A stretch of DNA of 33,799 bases, from the NCBI GenBank assembly GCA_025352965.1, contig JANXRP010000068.1, positions 1 to 33,799 on the forward strand, read 5' to 3'. Under the pieces are notes generated by a model. It saw only the letters and a program-made list of their open reading frames with translations, was not told the DNA's origin and searched no databases. The DNA is from Comamonadaceae bacterium. Lineage in GTDB: Bacteria; Pseudomonadota; Gammaproteobacteria; Burkholderiales; Burkholderiaceae_C. Of this stretch, positions 18,572-27,289 are shown piece after piece. How positions within the stretch are numbered: position 1 is the stretch's first letter; the number at the start of each line of letters is the position of its first letter. The position numbers and the translations under genes were made by a program.

Positions 18572-19376
18572 GGGCAACACAGGCTTCCTTACAGGCAAAA
18601 AATTACTCATCACAGGTGTACTGTCCAACCGCTCTATTGCGTATGGCATTGCCAAAGCTTGCCATGCGCAAGGCGCGGAACTGGCGTTTAGCTATGTAGG
18701 CGAACGCTTCAAAGACCGCATCACCGAGTTTGCCGCAGATTTTGACTCCAAACTGATTTTTGATTGCGATGTGGGTAGTGACGAGCAAATCGGTCAAATG
18801 TTTACTGATCTCGCTAAGACGTGGCCGATGTTTGATGGCTTTGTTCACGCCATCGGTTTCGCCACACGCGAATCCATTTCGGGCGATTTCTTGGAAGGCT
18901 TATCCCGCGAAGGTTTCAAGATTGCGCACGATATCAGCGCCTACAGCTTCCCAGGCATGGCCAAGGCGGCGTTGCCGTACTTGAATCCTAAATCTGCGCT
19001 ACTCACGCTCACCTACTTGGGCGCTGAACGCGTCGTTCCTAACTACAACACCATGGGGCTTGCAAAGGCTTCGCTAGAGGCATCGGTTCGCTACTTGGCG
19101 GAGTCACTCGGCCCCAAGGGCATGCGCGTCAATGGCATTAGTGCGGGTCCTATCAAAACATTGGCGGCCAGTGGCATCAAAGGCTTTGGCAAGATTTTGA
19201 GTGTGGTCGCTGAAACCTCACCGATTCGCCGCAACGTGACGATTGAAGATGTGGGCAACGTCGCCGCGTTTTTGCTGTCTGATTTGGCGGCAGGCGTAAG
19301 CGCCGAAATTACCTATGTGGACGGCGGATTTAGCAACGTGGTGGGCGGGATTGCGGAGCCCAGCACATCAGAATAA
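18570..19376 (+). CDS. fabI: Enoyl-[acyl-carrier-protein] reductase (NADH), FabI
   Basis: FabI reduces trans-2-enoyl-ACP in the last step of each fatty acid elongation cycle. The 268-residue protein has the divergent SDR nucleotide-binding start [15 protein letters not shown] (about residues 16-30) and the catalytic set Tyr149, Tyr159 and Lys166 (Y-x6-K in NYNTMGLAK), spaced exactly as in E. coli FabI. I chose ATG 18570 ([13 protein letters not shown]), preceded by TAGG at six bases; the frame is open further upstream but that part does not look like FabI. The gene is boxed in: its start overlaps the divergent MFS gene, and its last 64 bases overlap the convergent glycosyltransferase. A promoter must lie within the MFS coding sequence; I found no strong one. 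Confidence 0.97.
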   Translation: MGNTGFLTGKKLLITGVLSNRSIAYGIAKACHAQGAELAFSYVGERFKDRITEFAADFDSKLIFDCDVGSDEQIGQMFTDLAKTWPMFDGFVHAIGFATRESISGDFLEGLSREGFKIAHDISAYSFPGMAKAALPYLNPKSALLTLTYLGAERVVPNYNTMGLAKASLEASVRYLAESLGPKGMRVNGISAGPIKTLAASGIKGFGKILSVVAETSPIRRNVTIEDVGNVAAFLLSDLAAGVSAEITYVDGGFSNVVGGIAEPSTSE

Positions 19377-20542
19377 ATACGGACATAAGCATCCACCACG
19401 GCATCCCACGAATACTGCGCGGCAAAGCGCAAACCCGCATCGGATAAGGTTTTGCGCAAAGCTGGCTCGCCCAGCACACGGCTGATGGCAGCAGCTATTG
19501 CCGCTTCATCATGCGGGTCATCTAATACCAGCGCACCCTCGCCATGCTGCAAAAATTGACTAATACCGCAGTAACGCTGGCTGCTCACCACAATCGGCAA
19601 GCCATACGACATGGCCTCTAGCACGACCATGGCAAAGCCATCCTCTAACGTAGGATGCACCATCATGCTCGCGGCACGATAGACCAGCGACATATCACTT
19701 TGCGGTCCAACAAAATGCACAGACTCGGCGATGCCGTGCTCGGCTGCCATCAATTGAAATTTAGGAATTTGCGCGGCGTTGCCAACAACCAATAAATGTG
19801 CCCGCGAAGCCACATCCTGATTGCCCTGCACGAGTGCCAAACTGGCAAGTAGTGCAGGCAGCCCCTTGCGGGCATAGTCGTTACCGACAAACAAAATGAG
19901 CGGCGTATCAACCGTGACGTTGACTGGCAAGCCAAGCTGCACAAGGGCTGCAGCCTTATTCAATGCCATATTGGGCGCACCCACACCTGGCAAGATGATG
20001 GGGATATTGGCATCTAAATGTGGGTAGGCCACCAGCATTTGATTCTTCAATAGCTGCGAGCCCGCCACATGCACGCGAGCGGGCAGCGCCTTCATCCGCG
20101 CGCCCTCTAGCCACACATAAAACGCTAGGCGTGGACTGGTTGCAATCCTCGCCCAGCGAAGCCACAAACGCCATCCTGCACGCCCTTCTAGCAAATGAAA
20201 ACGTATCGGGCGCACCTGAACGGTTTGCACGTGGCCATGCCATGTGTTTTCGTGTGAATGAATGATGTCAAAGCCTGATTTGGTCTTCCACCACGTGTAA
20301 GCCGCAAACAACAACTGATTGATCCAGCGTGGATGCGTCAGTGGTCCAGGTACCTTGTGATACGTGACGTTTGGATTGCTGTGCGCCAGGGTTTGCGACC
20401 ACACATGCACGTCAAACTCGGGCGAGCCATCTGCCAAGCAGCGGCTCGCAAGCCCTTCCACTAACGAGACGGCGTAGCTCTCTGCCCCCCCTGCTCTGCG
20501 CGAAAAGTGACGATTGAAGTTGGCAACGCGGATGGGCTTCAT
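19313..20542 (-). CDS. Glycosyltransferase family 4 (GT-B fold), possibly lipopolysaccharide core type
   Basis: This 409-residue GT-B glycosyltransferase would transfer sugar from a nucleotide donor to an envelope acceptor. It shows the N-terminal acceptor-domain motif RAGGAESYA (residues 16-24), the linker [12 protein letters not shown] that begins the donor domain, and the retaining E-x7-E motif in [17 protein letters not shown] at about residues 297-305. The arrangement and the segment [18 protein letters not shown] recall WaaG/RfaG enzymes that add glucose to heptose, but donor and acceptor remain unproven. Start 20542 forms a four-base ATGA overlap with the deacetylase stop; an ATG six codons upstream is less likely. 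The last 64 bases run antisense into fabI and encode a Pro/Thr-rich tail. Confidence 0.85.
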   Translation of the reverse strand: MKPIRVANFNRHFSRRAGGAESYAVSLVEGLASRCLADGSPEFDVHVWSQTLAHSNPNVTYHKVPGPLTHPRWINQLLFAAYTWWKTKSGFDIIHSHENTWHGHVQTVQVRPIRFHLLEGRAGWRLWLRWARIATSPRLAFYVWLEGARMKALPARVHVAGSQLLKNQMLVAYPHLDANIPIILPGVGAPNMALNKAAALVQLGLPVNVTVDTPLILFVGNDYARKGLPALLASLALVQGNQDVASRAHLLVVGNAAQIPKFQLMAAEHGIAESVHFVGPQSDMSLVYRAASMMVHPTLEDGFAMVVLEAMSYGLPIVVSSQRYCGISQFLQHGEGALVLDDPHDEAAIAAAISRVLGEPALRKTLSDAGLRFAAQYSWDAVVDAYVRIYSDVLGSAIPPTTLLNPPST

Positions 20543-21282
20543 GTCGCGATCATTCGCCACAGTTTGAAGAGAGAAGTGTTCTTGAGCACGCCAAGCCGTG
20601 GCAGTTCGAACGCGCTATCACGACTAGCGGCTACGCCATGTAGCGTGGTGGTTGCGCTGTCATATCCCGCCGCGCGTGCCATCGCAGCATGACTGGCATT
20701 GAAGTAACCATAAGGATAGCAAAAGTGCCTGCAAGCCACGCCAGTTAAGGCTTCTAGCTGTGCTTTTGAAGCAGCAATTTCAGCCTGAGCGATTGCAGAT
20801 TCACTCTCTAGCAAATTGACATGATGCTGCGTGTGTGAACCAATCTCTTGCCCACCAGTGATCCACTCGTGCAGCTCAAGCGCTGTCATCAATCGCTTCG
20901 CGCCTATGCCCTTCTGTGCATCCCATGTATTCGATCCGCCAGACATATCACTCACCGCATAGCAAGTCGATGAAAAACCATACCGCGCCAGCACAGGCTG
21001 TGCATGCGCTAAGTTGTTGTGATAACCGTCATCAAATGTGATGCCGACCACCTTGCCGTGCTGGGCTATAGTTTTTTCACCGCGCAAATACTGCATAACC
21101 TCACTCATATTCACGCCGCGATAACCCAGGGTTTTAAGTAACCACATCTGCCTCCCAAAGCTGCTAGGGGACACAATCAAACTACGGTATGGCGTGCGAA
21201 CGCCCGCCCCGTCTCGCTTAGGAGGGATGTGGTCGATTTGGTGATAGGTCAAAATCGGAATACGGCAAAGTGCGAAGCTCAT
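20539..21282 (-). CDS. Polysaccharide deacetylase (NodB/CE4 domain)
   Basis: This 247-residue protein has a NodB homology domain. Motif 1 is TFDDGY (residues 82-87), motif 2 is SHTQHH with His150 and His154, which bind metal together with the second Asp of motif 1, and motif 3 is FCYPYG. It opens with RIPILTYHQI, as usual for CE4 proteins acting on glycans. No signal peptide is evident, so it may act in the cytoplasm or on a lipid-linked precursor. The ATG at 21282 makes a four-base ATGA overlap with the maf stop and is preceded by GGGAGG at ten bases; an upstream start at 21309 would lie inside maf. Coupling to the glycosyltransferase suggests that the two act on the same envelope sugar (inference). 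Confidence 0.88.
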   Translation of the reverse strand: MSFALCRIPILTYHQIDHIPPKRDGAGVRTPYRSLIVSPSSFGRQMWLLKTLGYRGVNMSEVMQYLRGEKTIAQHGKVVGITFDDGYHNNLAHAQPVLARYGFSSTCYAVSDMSGGSNTWDAQKGIGAKRLMTALELHEWITGGQEIGSHTQHHVNLLESESAIAQAEIAASKAQLEALTGVACRHFCYPYGYFNASHAAMARAAGYDSATTTLHGVAASRDSAFELPRLGVLKNTSLFKLWRMIAT

Positions 21283-21905
21283 AGAATTTTCGCCTCCCGA
21301 AGTAAACACGCCGTCTCATGCAGCGGCAATCCCATGATGCCGCTATAGCTGCCCGCAATGTTGGAAATAAACGCCGCCGCCTTGCCTTGCACACCGTAGC
21401 TACCTGCTTTGCCAAAAGGCTCGCCTGTGGCAATGTATACCGCTATATCGGCTTTAGAAAGGCGTGCAAACGTCACACGTGAATCTGACAGGACAAAGCC
21501 CGTTTTGACTTGCTTGCCTACCCGCCAAGCCACGCCGACGCTGGTGAGCACACGGTGCGTTTTGCCAGATAGTGCACTAAGCATCTGCTTCGCAGCCCTT
21601 TCTCCATCTGGCTTGCCAAGAATCATTCGCCCCATGGCGACGGTTGTATCTGCGCACAAAATAGGCGGCGTATCTAAAGCATCCCAAAGATTACGGCGCT
21701 TGGCTCGCTCGACTGCCGCCTCTAGCTTGAGCTTTGTCACGCGGTGCACATAGGTGGCTGGCGCTTCTTTGCCGCGAATCTCCTCCAAGCTCTCAGCATC
21801 TTCCGTCTCATCTGCCAACAGCAAACGATGGCTCACACCCAGCTGCGCCAGCAGTTCAGCGCGGCGTGGGCTTTGGGAGGCAAGATAGATGAAATGTCTC
21901 TTCAT
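21279..21905 (-). CDS. maf: Maf family nucleoside triphosphate pyrophosphatase
   Basis: Maf proteins hydrolyse dTTP/UTP or modified nucleotides to monophosphates as house-cleaning enzymes. The 208-residue product begins MKRHFIYLASQSPRRAELL, with the signature SQSPRR, then contains ILCADTTVAMG with the metal-binding Asp, and the segment SYGVQGKAAAFI. The residue pattern fits the YhdE-like dTTP/UTP group. The start at 21905 is set by a GGGAG sequence five bases upstream and by its position two bases after the rlmH stop; an earlier in-frame start lies inside rlmH. The gene overlaps the deacetylase by four bases. In Burkholderiales I would expect RNase G next, but it is absent here. Confidence 0.95.
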   Translation of the reverse strand: MKRHFIYLASQSPRRAELLAQLGVSHRLLLADETEDAESLEEIRGKEAPATYVHRVTKLKLEAAVERAKRRNLWDALDTPPILCADTTVAMGRMILGKPDGERAAKQMLSALSGKTHRVLTSVGVAWRVGKQVKTGFVLSDSRVTFARLSKADIAVYIATGEPFGKAGSYGVQGKAAAFISNIAGSYSGIMGLPLHETACLLREAKIL

Positions 21906-21907
21906 AG

Positions 21908-22381
21908 TCACTCCCGATGATAAGGATGCCCCGCGTTGACCGACCAAGCGCGGTACAACGCCTCGGTCAACAGCACCCGAGCCATCGCATGAGGTAGCGT
22001 GAGGTCAGATAGTTTGATGCGCTCATGTGCAGCTTTTTTGAACGCAGGCTCTAGCCCATCGGGGCCGCCCAAAATCAGTGCTACGTCGTCGCCGCCAAGC
22101 TGCCAATCTTTGATTTTTGCAGCCAGTTGCATGGTGGTGAGATGGCTACCCCTCTCGTCCAGAACAACAACTCTGGGGTTACGGAGTGTTTGCAGCACGG
22201 CTTCAATGCGTGTGCGCTCGGCTTTGAAGATGGCCTCTAAGCCTTGCCCAGTACGGGTTTCAGTCTTAACGGTTTTAATCTCAAGGCGTAAGTCGTTGGT
22301 AAAACGCTTGGCGTAATCGTCCACAGCCGTTTGTGCCCAATCAGGCATTTTTTGCCCGACTGCCACGATGACTAACTTCAT
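21908..22381 (-). CDS. rlmH: 23S rRNA (pseudouridine(1915)-N(3))-methyltransferase RlmH
   Basis: RlmH is a small SPOUT methyltransferase that methylates pseudouridine 1915 in helix 69 of 23S rRNA on assembled 70S ribosomes. The 157-residue length matches the family. It shows the conserved LDERG (residues 74-78), the SAM-binding knot segment LILGGPDGL (102-110) and the C-terminal hallmark [29 protein letters not shown]. The start codon overlaps the rsfS stop in an ATGA arrangement, and maf begins two bases after its stop. The rsfS-rlmH pair is widely conserved, and both proteins act on the large ribosomal subunit. Confidence 0.98.
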   Translation of the reverse strand: MKLVIVAVGQKMPDWAQTAVDDYAKRFTNDLRLEIKTVKTETRTGQGLEAIFKAERTRIEAVLQTLRNPRVVVLDERGSHLTTMQLAAKIKDWQLGGDDVALILGGPDGLEPAFKKAAHERIKLSDLTLPHAMARVLLTEALYRAWSVNAGHPYHRE

Positions 22382-23025
22382 GCCTTTTTAGCGACAGTCT
22401 TTTTAGCGGGGGTCTTCTTTACCGCTATTTTTTTAGCCGCAACCTTCTTTGCAGGCGGGCGACCCGAGAAGCCGCGCACCTTGCCAGCGCTTGCTGGCGC
22501 TGATTTTTTAGCGGCTGGTTTTTTGTCGGCTTTCGGCTTCTTCTCTTTCACTTCCTTCACCACCGCCACAGGCTTGGGCGCACCAAACTTCATGCGAACG
22601 GGCTTCTCGCCCCACAAATCTTCTAAGTGGTAGTACTGGCGAATCGCAGGTTGCATCACGTGCACGACGATGGCGTGGCAGTCGACGATGATCCATTCGC
22701 CGTTGTCTTCGCCCTCAATGCGCGGCTTGTCAAAACCTGCTTCGCGCACAGCATCGCGCACGCTGGCGGCCAAAGCTCTGGTTTGGCGATTAGAGGTACC
22801 GCTCGCTACCATGACGCGCTCAAACAGCGCGGTTTGGTCTTCGGTGTCAAAGACTTGAATGTCAGCAGCCTTCACGTCCTCAAGTGCATCCACAATCACG
22901 CGCTGCAATTTCTGCACATCTTTTTTGTCCATCGCCACGCGCATGGGTGAATGCGGTGCTTTTGGCACGGGAACAAATTCTTCGACTATTTTTTTGGATG
23001 AAGCAGGTTTTTTAGTAGTAGCCAT
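22378..23025 (-). CDS. rsfS: Ribosome silencing factor RsfS with lysine-rich C-terminal tail
   Basis: RsfS binds ribosomal protein uL14 and blocks subunit joining in stationary phase. The core (about residues 33-145) has the usual [50 protein letters not shown] and [13 protein letters not shown]. Family proteins are usually about 105-140 residues; this one has 215. Residues 151-215 form a Lys/Ala/Pro tail with 21 lysines and repeats of the AKK type, like histone H1 or AlgP tails. An N-terminal extension of about 31 residues is also present if translation starts at ATG 23025. ATG 22932 (MDKKDVQKL) would give the ordinary N-terminus. Neither has a clear SD. The first part of the reading frame overlaps the nadD end only if an earlier TTG were used. 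Confidence 0.94.
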   Translation of the reverse strand: MATTKKPASSKKIVEEFVPVPKAPHSPMRVAMDKKDVQKLQRVIVDALEDVKAADIQVFDTEDQTALFERVMVASGTSNRQTRALAASVRDAVREAGFDKPRIEGEDNGEWIIVDCHAIVVHVMQPAIRQYYHLEDLWGEKPVRMKFGAPKPVAVVKEVKEKKPKADKKPAAKKSAPASAGKVRGFSGRPPAKKVAAKKIAVKKTPAKKTVAKKA

Positions 23026-23044
23026 TATTTTTTGAGGTCTGAAG

Positions 23045-23668
23045 TTAAGGATTGCCAAGGTAGAGCGAATGCTCGTGGATGTAGGCGAGAACCGATGGCT
23101 TCATTTTCGTCGCAAAAGCAGAATCCAATTCTTTGGTACGAATCATCTGCCTAATATCGCTTGAGCTGACTAGCCTTGGCACAAAACTAATGACCGTGTG
23201 CGGAATAGGGCTTGCGGCTTCGGCAGCACTTGCAGCAGCACCGCCACTACGGACAACAACGGCCAGCGTTGCCAGTTTTAAGATCTCCTCATAGCGATGC
23301 CACGTATGAAACACCATCAATTGATCTTGCCCAATGATGAGCGTGAACTTGGACTTTGGGTACAAGGCTCGCAGCTCCAGCAAGGTATCAATCGTGTAGG
23401 AGGCTCCGCCCCGATTGACTTCGCGCTCGTCAATCACTGTTTTAGCGACACCATGAAACGCTAACTTGGTCATGGCAATGCGGTGGACGGCGAGGCTGAG
23501 ATGACGACGTTTGTGCACGGCGTCGCCCGTGGGAATGACATGCATTTCGTCGAACTTAAACTGCGCCAGCGCTGATTCAGCAAGATTGATGTGGGCGCGA
23601 TGCGGAGGATCGAATGCGCCGCCGTAGATACCGATGTTCAGGTGCGCGTCGTTGGGTTTGGTGGTCAT
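23045..23668 (-). CDS. nadD: Nicotinate-nucleotide adenylyltransferase
   Basis: NadD adenylates nicotinate mononucleotide to form deamido-NAD. The 207-residue protein carries the nucleotidyltransferase motif [11 protein letters not shown] (residues 16-26, HxxH type), the segment [19 protein letters not shown] and the C-terminal [11 protein letters not shown], equivalent to the ISSTxIR motif. A small alanine-rich insertion ([13 protein letters not shown]) lies before the last strand. I chose ATG 23668 because it forms a four-base ATGA overlap with the hemF stop; a start four codons earlier lies inside hemF. rsfS follows after 19 bases. nadD-rsfS linkage is common across bacteria. Confidence 0.96.
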   Translation of the reverse strand: MTTKPNDAHLNIGIYGGAFDPPHRAHINLAESALAQFKFDEMHVIPTGDAVHKRRHLSLAVHRIAMTKLAFHGVAKTVIDEREVNRGGASYTIDTLLELRALYPKSKFTLIIGQDQLMVFHTWHRYEEILKLATLAVVVRSGGAAASAAEAASPIPHTVISFVPRLVSSSDIRQMIRTKELDSAFATKMKPSVLAYIHEHSLYLGNP

Positions 23669-24585
23669 ATCGCAAGCCAATCTTGAATAGGTAAAAATTC
23701 AGTATACAGGGCAGCCTCGCGCGAGTCAGCCTCTGGTTTGTACTGATACGCCCACGAAGCCAGCGGCGGCATGGACATCAAAATGGACTCGGTGCGCCCG
23801 CCTGACTGGAGACCAAAATGCGTACCACGATCCCACACCAAATTGAACTCGGCGTAGCGACCACGGCGATAGAGCTGAAACGCCCGCTCGCGCTCGCCGT
23901 AAGGCGTATCCATACGCCGCTGCACGATAGGCATGTAGGCAGGCAAAAATGCATCGCCAACGGCTTGCATCAGCAGATGGCTGTCAGCACCCAACTCAGA
24001 AAAATCATCAAAGAATACGCCACCAATGCCGCGTTGTTCGGGCTTGCCCGTGGCTTCGCTCACACGGTGCTTGAGCACAAAATACTCGTCGCACCACTGT
24101 TTAAATCTCGGATATTTATCATCACCAAACGGCGCAAGCGCATCACTACACGTCTGATGAAAATGCACCGCATCGTCCCGATCGCCATAGTACGGTGTCA
24201 AATCCATGCCGCCACCAAACCAGCTCACAGGGCTTAGCCCATCAGGCTTGGCAGTCAACATCCGCACATTCATATGAACGGTTGGCACATGCGGATTGCG
24301 GGGGTGCACAACCAAAGACACGCCCATCGCGTCAAACGGTGCGCCTTGCAATTCGGGTCGATGCTGCGTGGCAGATGGTGGTAGCTTTGCGCCGCTCACA
24401 CAAGAAAAGCCAACGCCTGCACGCTCAAACACATCGCCACCCTCCAAGATGCAAGTCGTGCCAAAACCTTGTAGCGGTTCATGCGCGTCTTTCTTCCACT
24501 CGTCCCGCACAAATGCCTTGCCATCAATAGCCGATAAAGCATCCTCGATGCGCTGCTGCAAACCTGTGAAGTAATTTGAATTCAT
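23665..24585 (-). CDS. hemF: Oxygen-dependent coproporphyrinogen-III oxidase
   Basis: HemF oxidatively decarboxylates coproporphyrinogen III to protoporphyrinogen IX using O2, which indicates aerobic heme synthesis. The 306-residue length is typical. Signatures are [10 protein letters not shown] with the catalytic His104, [14 protein letters not shown] (residues 122-135) and [11 protein letters not shown] (about 190-200), plus the C-terminal [25 protein letters not shown] core. The start overlaps the acyltransferase stop by four bases (ATGA) and the stop overlaps nadD in the same way, so it is translated within the purD-to-maf run. The other heme genes of the window, hemC and hemD, lie about 8 kb away. 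Confidence 0.98.
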   Translation of the reverse strand: MNSNYFTGLQQRIEDALSAIDGKAFVRDEWKKDAHEPLQGFGTTCILEGGDVFERAGVGFSCVSGAKLPPSATQHRPELQGAPFDAMGVSLVVHPRNPHVPTVHMNVRMLTAKPDGLSPVSWFGGGMDLTPYYGDRDDAVHFHQTCSDALAPFGDDKYPRFKQWCDEYFVLKHRVSEATGKPEQRGIGGVFFDDFSELGADSHLLMQAVGDAFLPAYMPIVQRRMDTPYGERERAFQLYRRGRYAEFNLVWDRGTHFGLQSGGRTESILMSMPPLASWAYQYKPEADSREAALYTEFLPIQDWLAI

Positions 24586-25223
24586 GACACGATCAAAGAT
24601 TTATCTCGCAAAACAGCTGCATCCAACAAGCGAATAGGCGACATGTTTTTGGGCTTGCGCCCGATATGACCTTCTAGCACTTTAGCAATATGCGCCATAT
24701 CTAGCGCCTCGTCACCCGTGGGCATAAAAAAATAATCGACTCCCACCGTCCGACGCGGGTAGTCAAAGTAGGCAATACATAGCGGTACACCCGCCGCTAC
24801 CGCTACACGATAAAAGCCACTACGCCAGCCAGGGATTTTTTTTCGAGTGCCCTCAGGTGCAAGCGCCAACCAAAACAAACCCTCTGGCGGTGTCGCTTGC
24901 ATCTGCGCCACGGTGCTCGGAATCAAGCCGTGCTTAGACGTTCGATCGACGGGAATACCGCCCACATAACGCATCCAATGACCAAACAATGGCACATTAA
25001 ACAGACTGTCTTTGCCCCAGAAACGAATCGGAATGCCAACCGCCCATTTCGCCAAAATTCCCAACGGAAAATCCCAGTTCGAGGTGTGTGGATACACCGC
25101 GATGACGCCCTTGTTGCCGGGAACACCATCAAAGAGCACATGCCAGCCAAACAGCGCAAGTACCCAGCGTGCGAGCACATTACCTTTAAAACGAATGATG
25201 TTGCTTGGCAAGCCAGTATCCAT
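24582..25223 (-). CDS. Lysophospholipid/1-acylglycerol-3-phosphate acyltransferase family protein
   Basis: This 213-residue PlsC-like acyltransferase would transfer a fatty acyl chain to a lysophospholipid or related acceptor at the inner membrane. It has the catalytic HX4D motif in [10 protein letters not shown] (His46, Asp51) and the acceptor-site motif APEGTRKK near residue 125, with a hydrophobic N-terminal stretch around 18-30. The sequence between these motifs ([12 protein letters not shown]) fits the compact family branch distinct from classical PlsC, so the acceptor is uncertain. ATG 25223 was chosen because the earlier in-frame start is a TTG lying almost inside the purD end. The 3' end overlaps hemF by four bases. 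Confidence 0.88.
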   Translation of the reverse strand: MDTGLPSNIIRFKGNVLARWVLALFGWHVLFDGVPGNKGVIAVYPHTSNWDFPLGILAKWAVGIPIRFWGKDSLFNVPLFGHWMRYVGGIPVDRTSKHGLIPSTVAQMQATPPEGLFWLALAPEGTRKKIPGWRSGFYRVAVAAGVPLCIAYFDYPRRTVGVDYFFMPTGDEALDMAHIAKVLEGHIGRKPKNMSPIRLLDAAVLRDKSLIVS

Positions 25224-25230
25224 CAGGCTT

Positions 25231-26520
25231 TTAGCCAATCACCGCTCGGTGACCAATGTCTGTACGGTGCTGCGAACCCTCAATTTTTATTTGATCGACA
25301 ACGGCATACGCATGCATTTGCGCCGCTTTGACCGTTTGCGCGAGCGCTGTGACACAAAGAATGCGCCCGCCCGTACTCACAAGCTCACCCGATTCGCTCT
25401 GTTTTGTGCCAGCATGAAAGATTTGTACCTCGCCGTCCGTGGGCAGCGGGGGCAAGTCAGTAATGGCATCGCCTGTGCGCGGCGTTGCTGGATAGCCATG
25501 CGCGGCCATCACAACCCCCAGCGCCGTGCGCCTATCCCAGTCCAACTCGACCGTATCTAAGCGTTCGTCTGTGGCAGCAAGCAGCACGCCCACCAAATCA
25601 GATTTGAGGCGCATCAAAATAGGCTGCGTTTCGGGATCCCCCAAACGGCAATTGAACTCTAAGGTTTTGATGGTGGTCTTACTACTCGCATCTTTGCCAA
25701 TCATCAAACCCGCATACAAAAAGCCTGTGTACACAATGCCATCTGCCGCCATCCCTTTGATGGTGGGGGAAATGACCTCACGAAGCGCACGCGCATGGAT
25801 GTCGGGCGTGACTACAGGCGCAGGTGAATACGCACCCATGCCGCCCGTGTTCGGACCCGTGTCGCCATCCCCAATACGCTTATGGTCTTGCGATGTGGCC
25901 AATGCCGTCACATTTTTGCCATCGCACAGCACGATAAAACTGGCCTCTTCACCTACTAAAAATTCTTCAATCACGATACGTGATCCCACCTCAGAGCCCA
26001 CGCCAATCATGGTGTCCACGGCATTGTGCGCCTCGGCCAACGTCATCGCTACGACCACGCCCTTGCCAGCAGCCAAGCCATCAGCCTTCACCACAATGGG
26101 TGCGCCGTGCGTGTCAACATAAGCGTGCGCAGCGGCGACAGTTGCATCCGTAAATACATCGTAATGTGCCGTCGGAATGTTGTGCCGTGCCATAAACGCT
26201 TTGCTAAACGCCTTGGACGATTCAAGCTGCGCGGCCGCTTGCGTGGGGCCAAAAATACGCAGGCCTTTGCTTCTAAATAAATCGACCACACCCGCAGCCA
26301 ATGGGGCTTCTGGGCCGACTACGGTAAGGTTAATTTTTTGTTCGAGCGCCCACTCGGCTAGTGCTTGTACGTCTGTGATAGGGAGGTTTTGCAGGCGCTT
26401 GTCTAGCGCAGTGCCGCCATTGCCAGGCGCCACATACACCATTTGCACACGCGGTGATTGCGCCAATTTCCAGGCCAAGGCGTGTTCACGTCCACCACCC
26501 CCAATTACTAATATATTCAT
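25231..26520 (-). CDS. purD: Phosphoribosylamine-glycine ligase
   Basis: PurD is the ATP-grasp enzyme for step two of purine synthesis, using the phosphoribosylamine made by PurF, which is also encoded in this window. The 429-residue length is normal. It begins MNILVIGGGGREHAL (residues 1-15) and contains VGPEAPLAAGVVD, the ATP-grasp segment VIEEFLVGEEASF, and EFNCRLGDPETQPILMRL. The start at 26520 has no SD and lies 12 bases after yebC, in an A/T-rich gap. purD followed by hemF is common in Burkholderiales; here an acyltransferase separates them. Confidence 0.98.
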   Translation of the reverse strand: MNILVIGGGGREHALAWKLAQSPRVQMVYVAPGNGGTALDKRLQNLPITDVQALAEWALEQKINLTVVGPEAPLAAGVVDLFRSKGLRIFGPTQAAAQLESSKAFSKAFMARHNIPTAHYDVFTDATVAAAHAYVDTHGAPIVVKADGLAAGKGVVVAMTLAEAHNAVDTMIGVGSEVGSRIVIEEFLVGEEASFIVLCDGKNVTALATSQDHKRIGDGDTGPNTGGMGAYSPAPVVTPDIHARALREVISPTIKGMAADGIVYTGFLYAGLMIGKDASSKTTIKTLEFNCRLGDPETQPILMRLKSDLVGVLLAATDERLDTVELDWDRRTALGVVMAAHGYPATPRTGDAITDLPPLPTDGEVQIFHAGTKQSESGELVSTGGRILCVTALAQTVKAAQMHAYAVVDQIKIEGSQHRTDIGHRAVIG

Positions 26521-26532
26521 AAATAAAACTGT

Positions 26533-27252
26533 TTAAAAAACCGCATTGTGAAAGACATTTTGCACATCATCCAAGTCTTCCAAAACGTCCAGTAACTTTT
26601 GCATCTTGCCAGCGTCTAACTCCGACATGTCAATCGCGTTATCCGCACGCATCGTGACCTCTGCAATCTCGCTCTTAAAGCCAAGTGCCTCTAGCGCAAG
26701 CTTGATGACCTCAAAATCTAGCGGCGCTGTGAGCACCTCAATCGCACCATCGTCACTTGTGATGATGTCCTCTGCCCCCGCATCCAGTGCTGCATCCATC
26801 AGTTTTTCTTCATCTGTGCCAGGCGCAAAAATCATTTGCCCCACGTGCTTAAACTGAAACGCAACCGAGCCCTCGGTTCCCATGTTCCCGCCGTGCTTAG
26901 AGAACGCATGGCGCACCTCCGCCACCGTACGCACCTTGTTGTCTGTCATGGTGTCCACAATAATCGCCGCGCCGCCAATGCCATAGCCTTCATAGCGGAT
27001 TTCTTCATATTGCACGCCTTCCAAATTGCCCGTGGCTTTGTCAATATTGCGCTTGACGGTATCAATCGGCATATTGGATGCTTTGGCCTTCTCTATCGCC
27101 AAGCGAAGACGCGGATTGGCAGATGGATCGCCGCCGCCCACGCGAGCGGCAACCATGATTTCACGCACCACACGCGTCCAAATCTTTTGTCGCTTTTCGT
27201 CTTGCCGCCCTTTACGGTGCTGTATGTTCGCCCACTTGGAATGACCTGCCAC
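26533..27252 (-). CDS. yebC: YebC/PmpR family DNA-binding or translation-associated regulatory protein
   Basis: This 239-residue protein is of the highly conserved YebC/TACO1 family. It begins with the signature [20 protein letters not shown] and contains the conserved NIDKATG and [19 protein letters not shown] segments. Family members have been described as transcriptional regulators and more recently as helpers of ribosomes stalled at proline-rich sites; the role here cannot be decided from sequence. Two adjacent GTG codons could serve as start. The one at 27252 is preferred because AGGAG lies six bases upstream. It heads the yebC-purD-hemF run and starts 37 bases after the Ig-repeat lipoprotein stop, with no terminator visible between them. 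Confidence 0.95.
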   Translation of the reverse strand: MAGHSKWANIQHRKGRQDEKRQKIWTRVVREIMVAARVGGGDPSANPRLRLAIEKAKASNMPIDTVKRNIDKATGNLEGVQYEEIRYEGYGIGGAAIIVDTMTDNKVRTVAEVRHAFSKHGGNMGTEGSVAFQFKHVGQMIFAPGTDEEKLMDAALDAGAEDIITSDDGAIEVLTAPLDFEVIKLALEALGFKSEIAEVTMRADNAIDMSELDAGKMQKLLDVLEDLDDVQNVFHNAVF

Positions 27253-27258
27253 CACTAA

Positions 27259-27263
27259 CTCCT
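27259..27263 (-). promoter_or_regulatory. Ribosome-binding site for yebC
   Basis: AGGAG on the minus strand ends six bases before the GTG at 27252 and only three before the neighbouring GTG at 27255. It favours the downstream GTG as the start. Confidence 0.6.
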
Positions 27264-27289
27264 AAATTTTCAAAGTGGGGATTGTCGCA

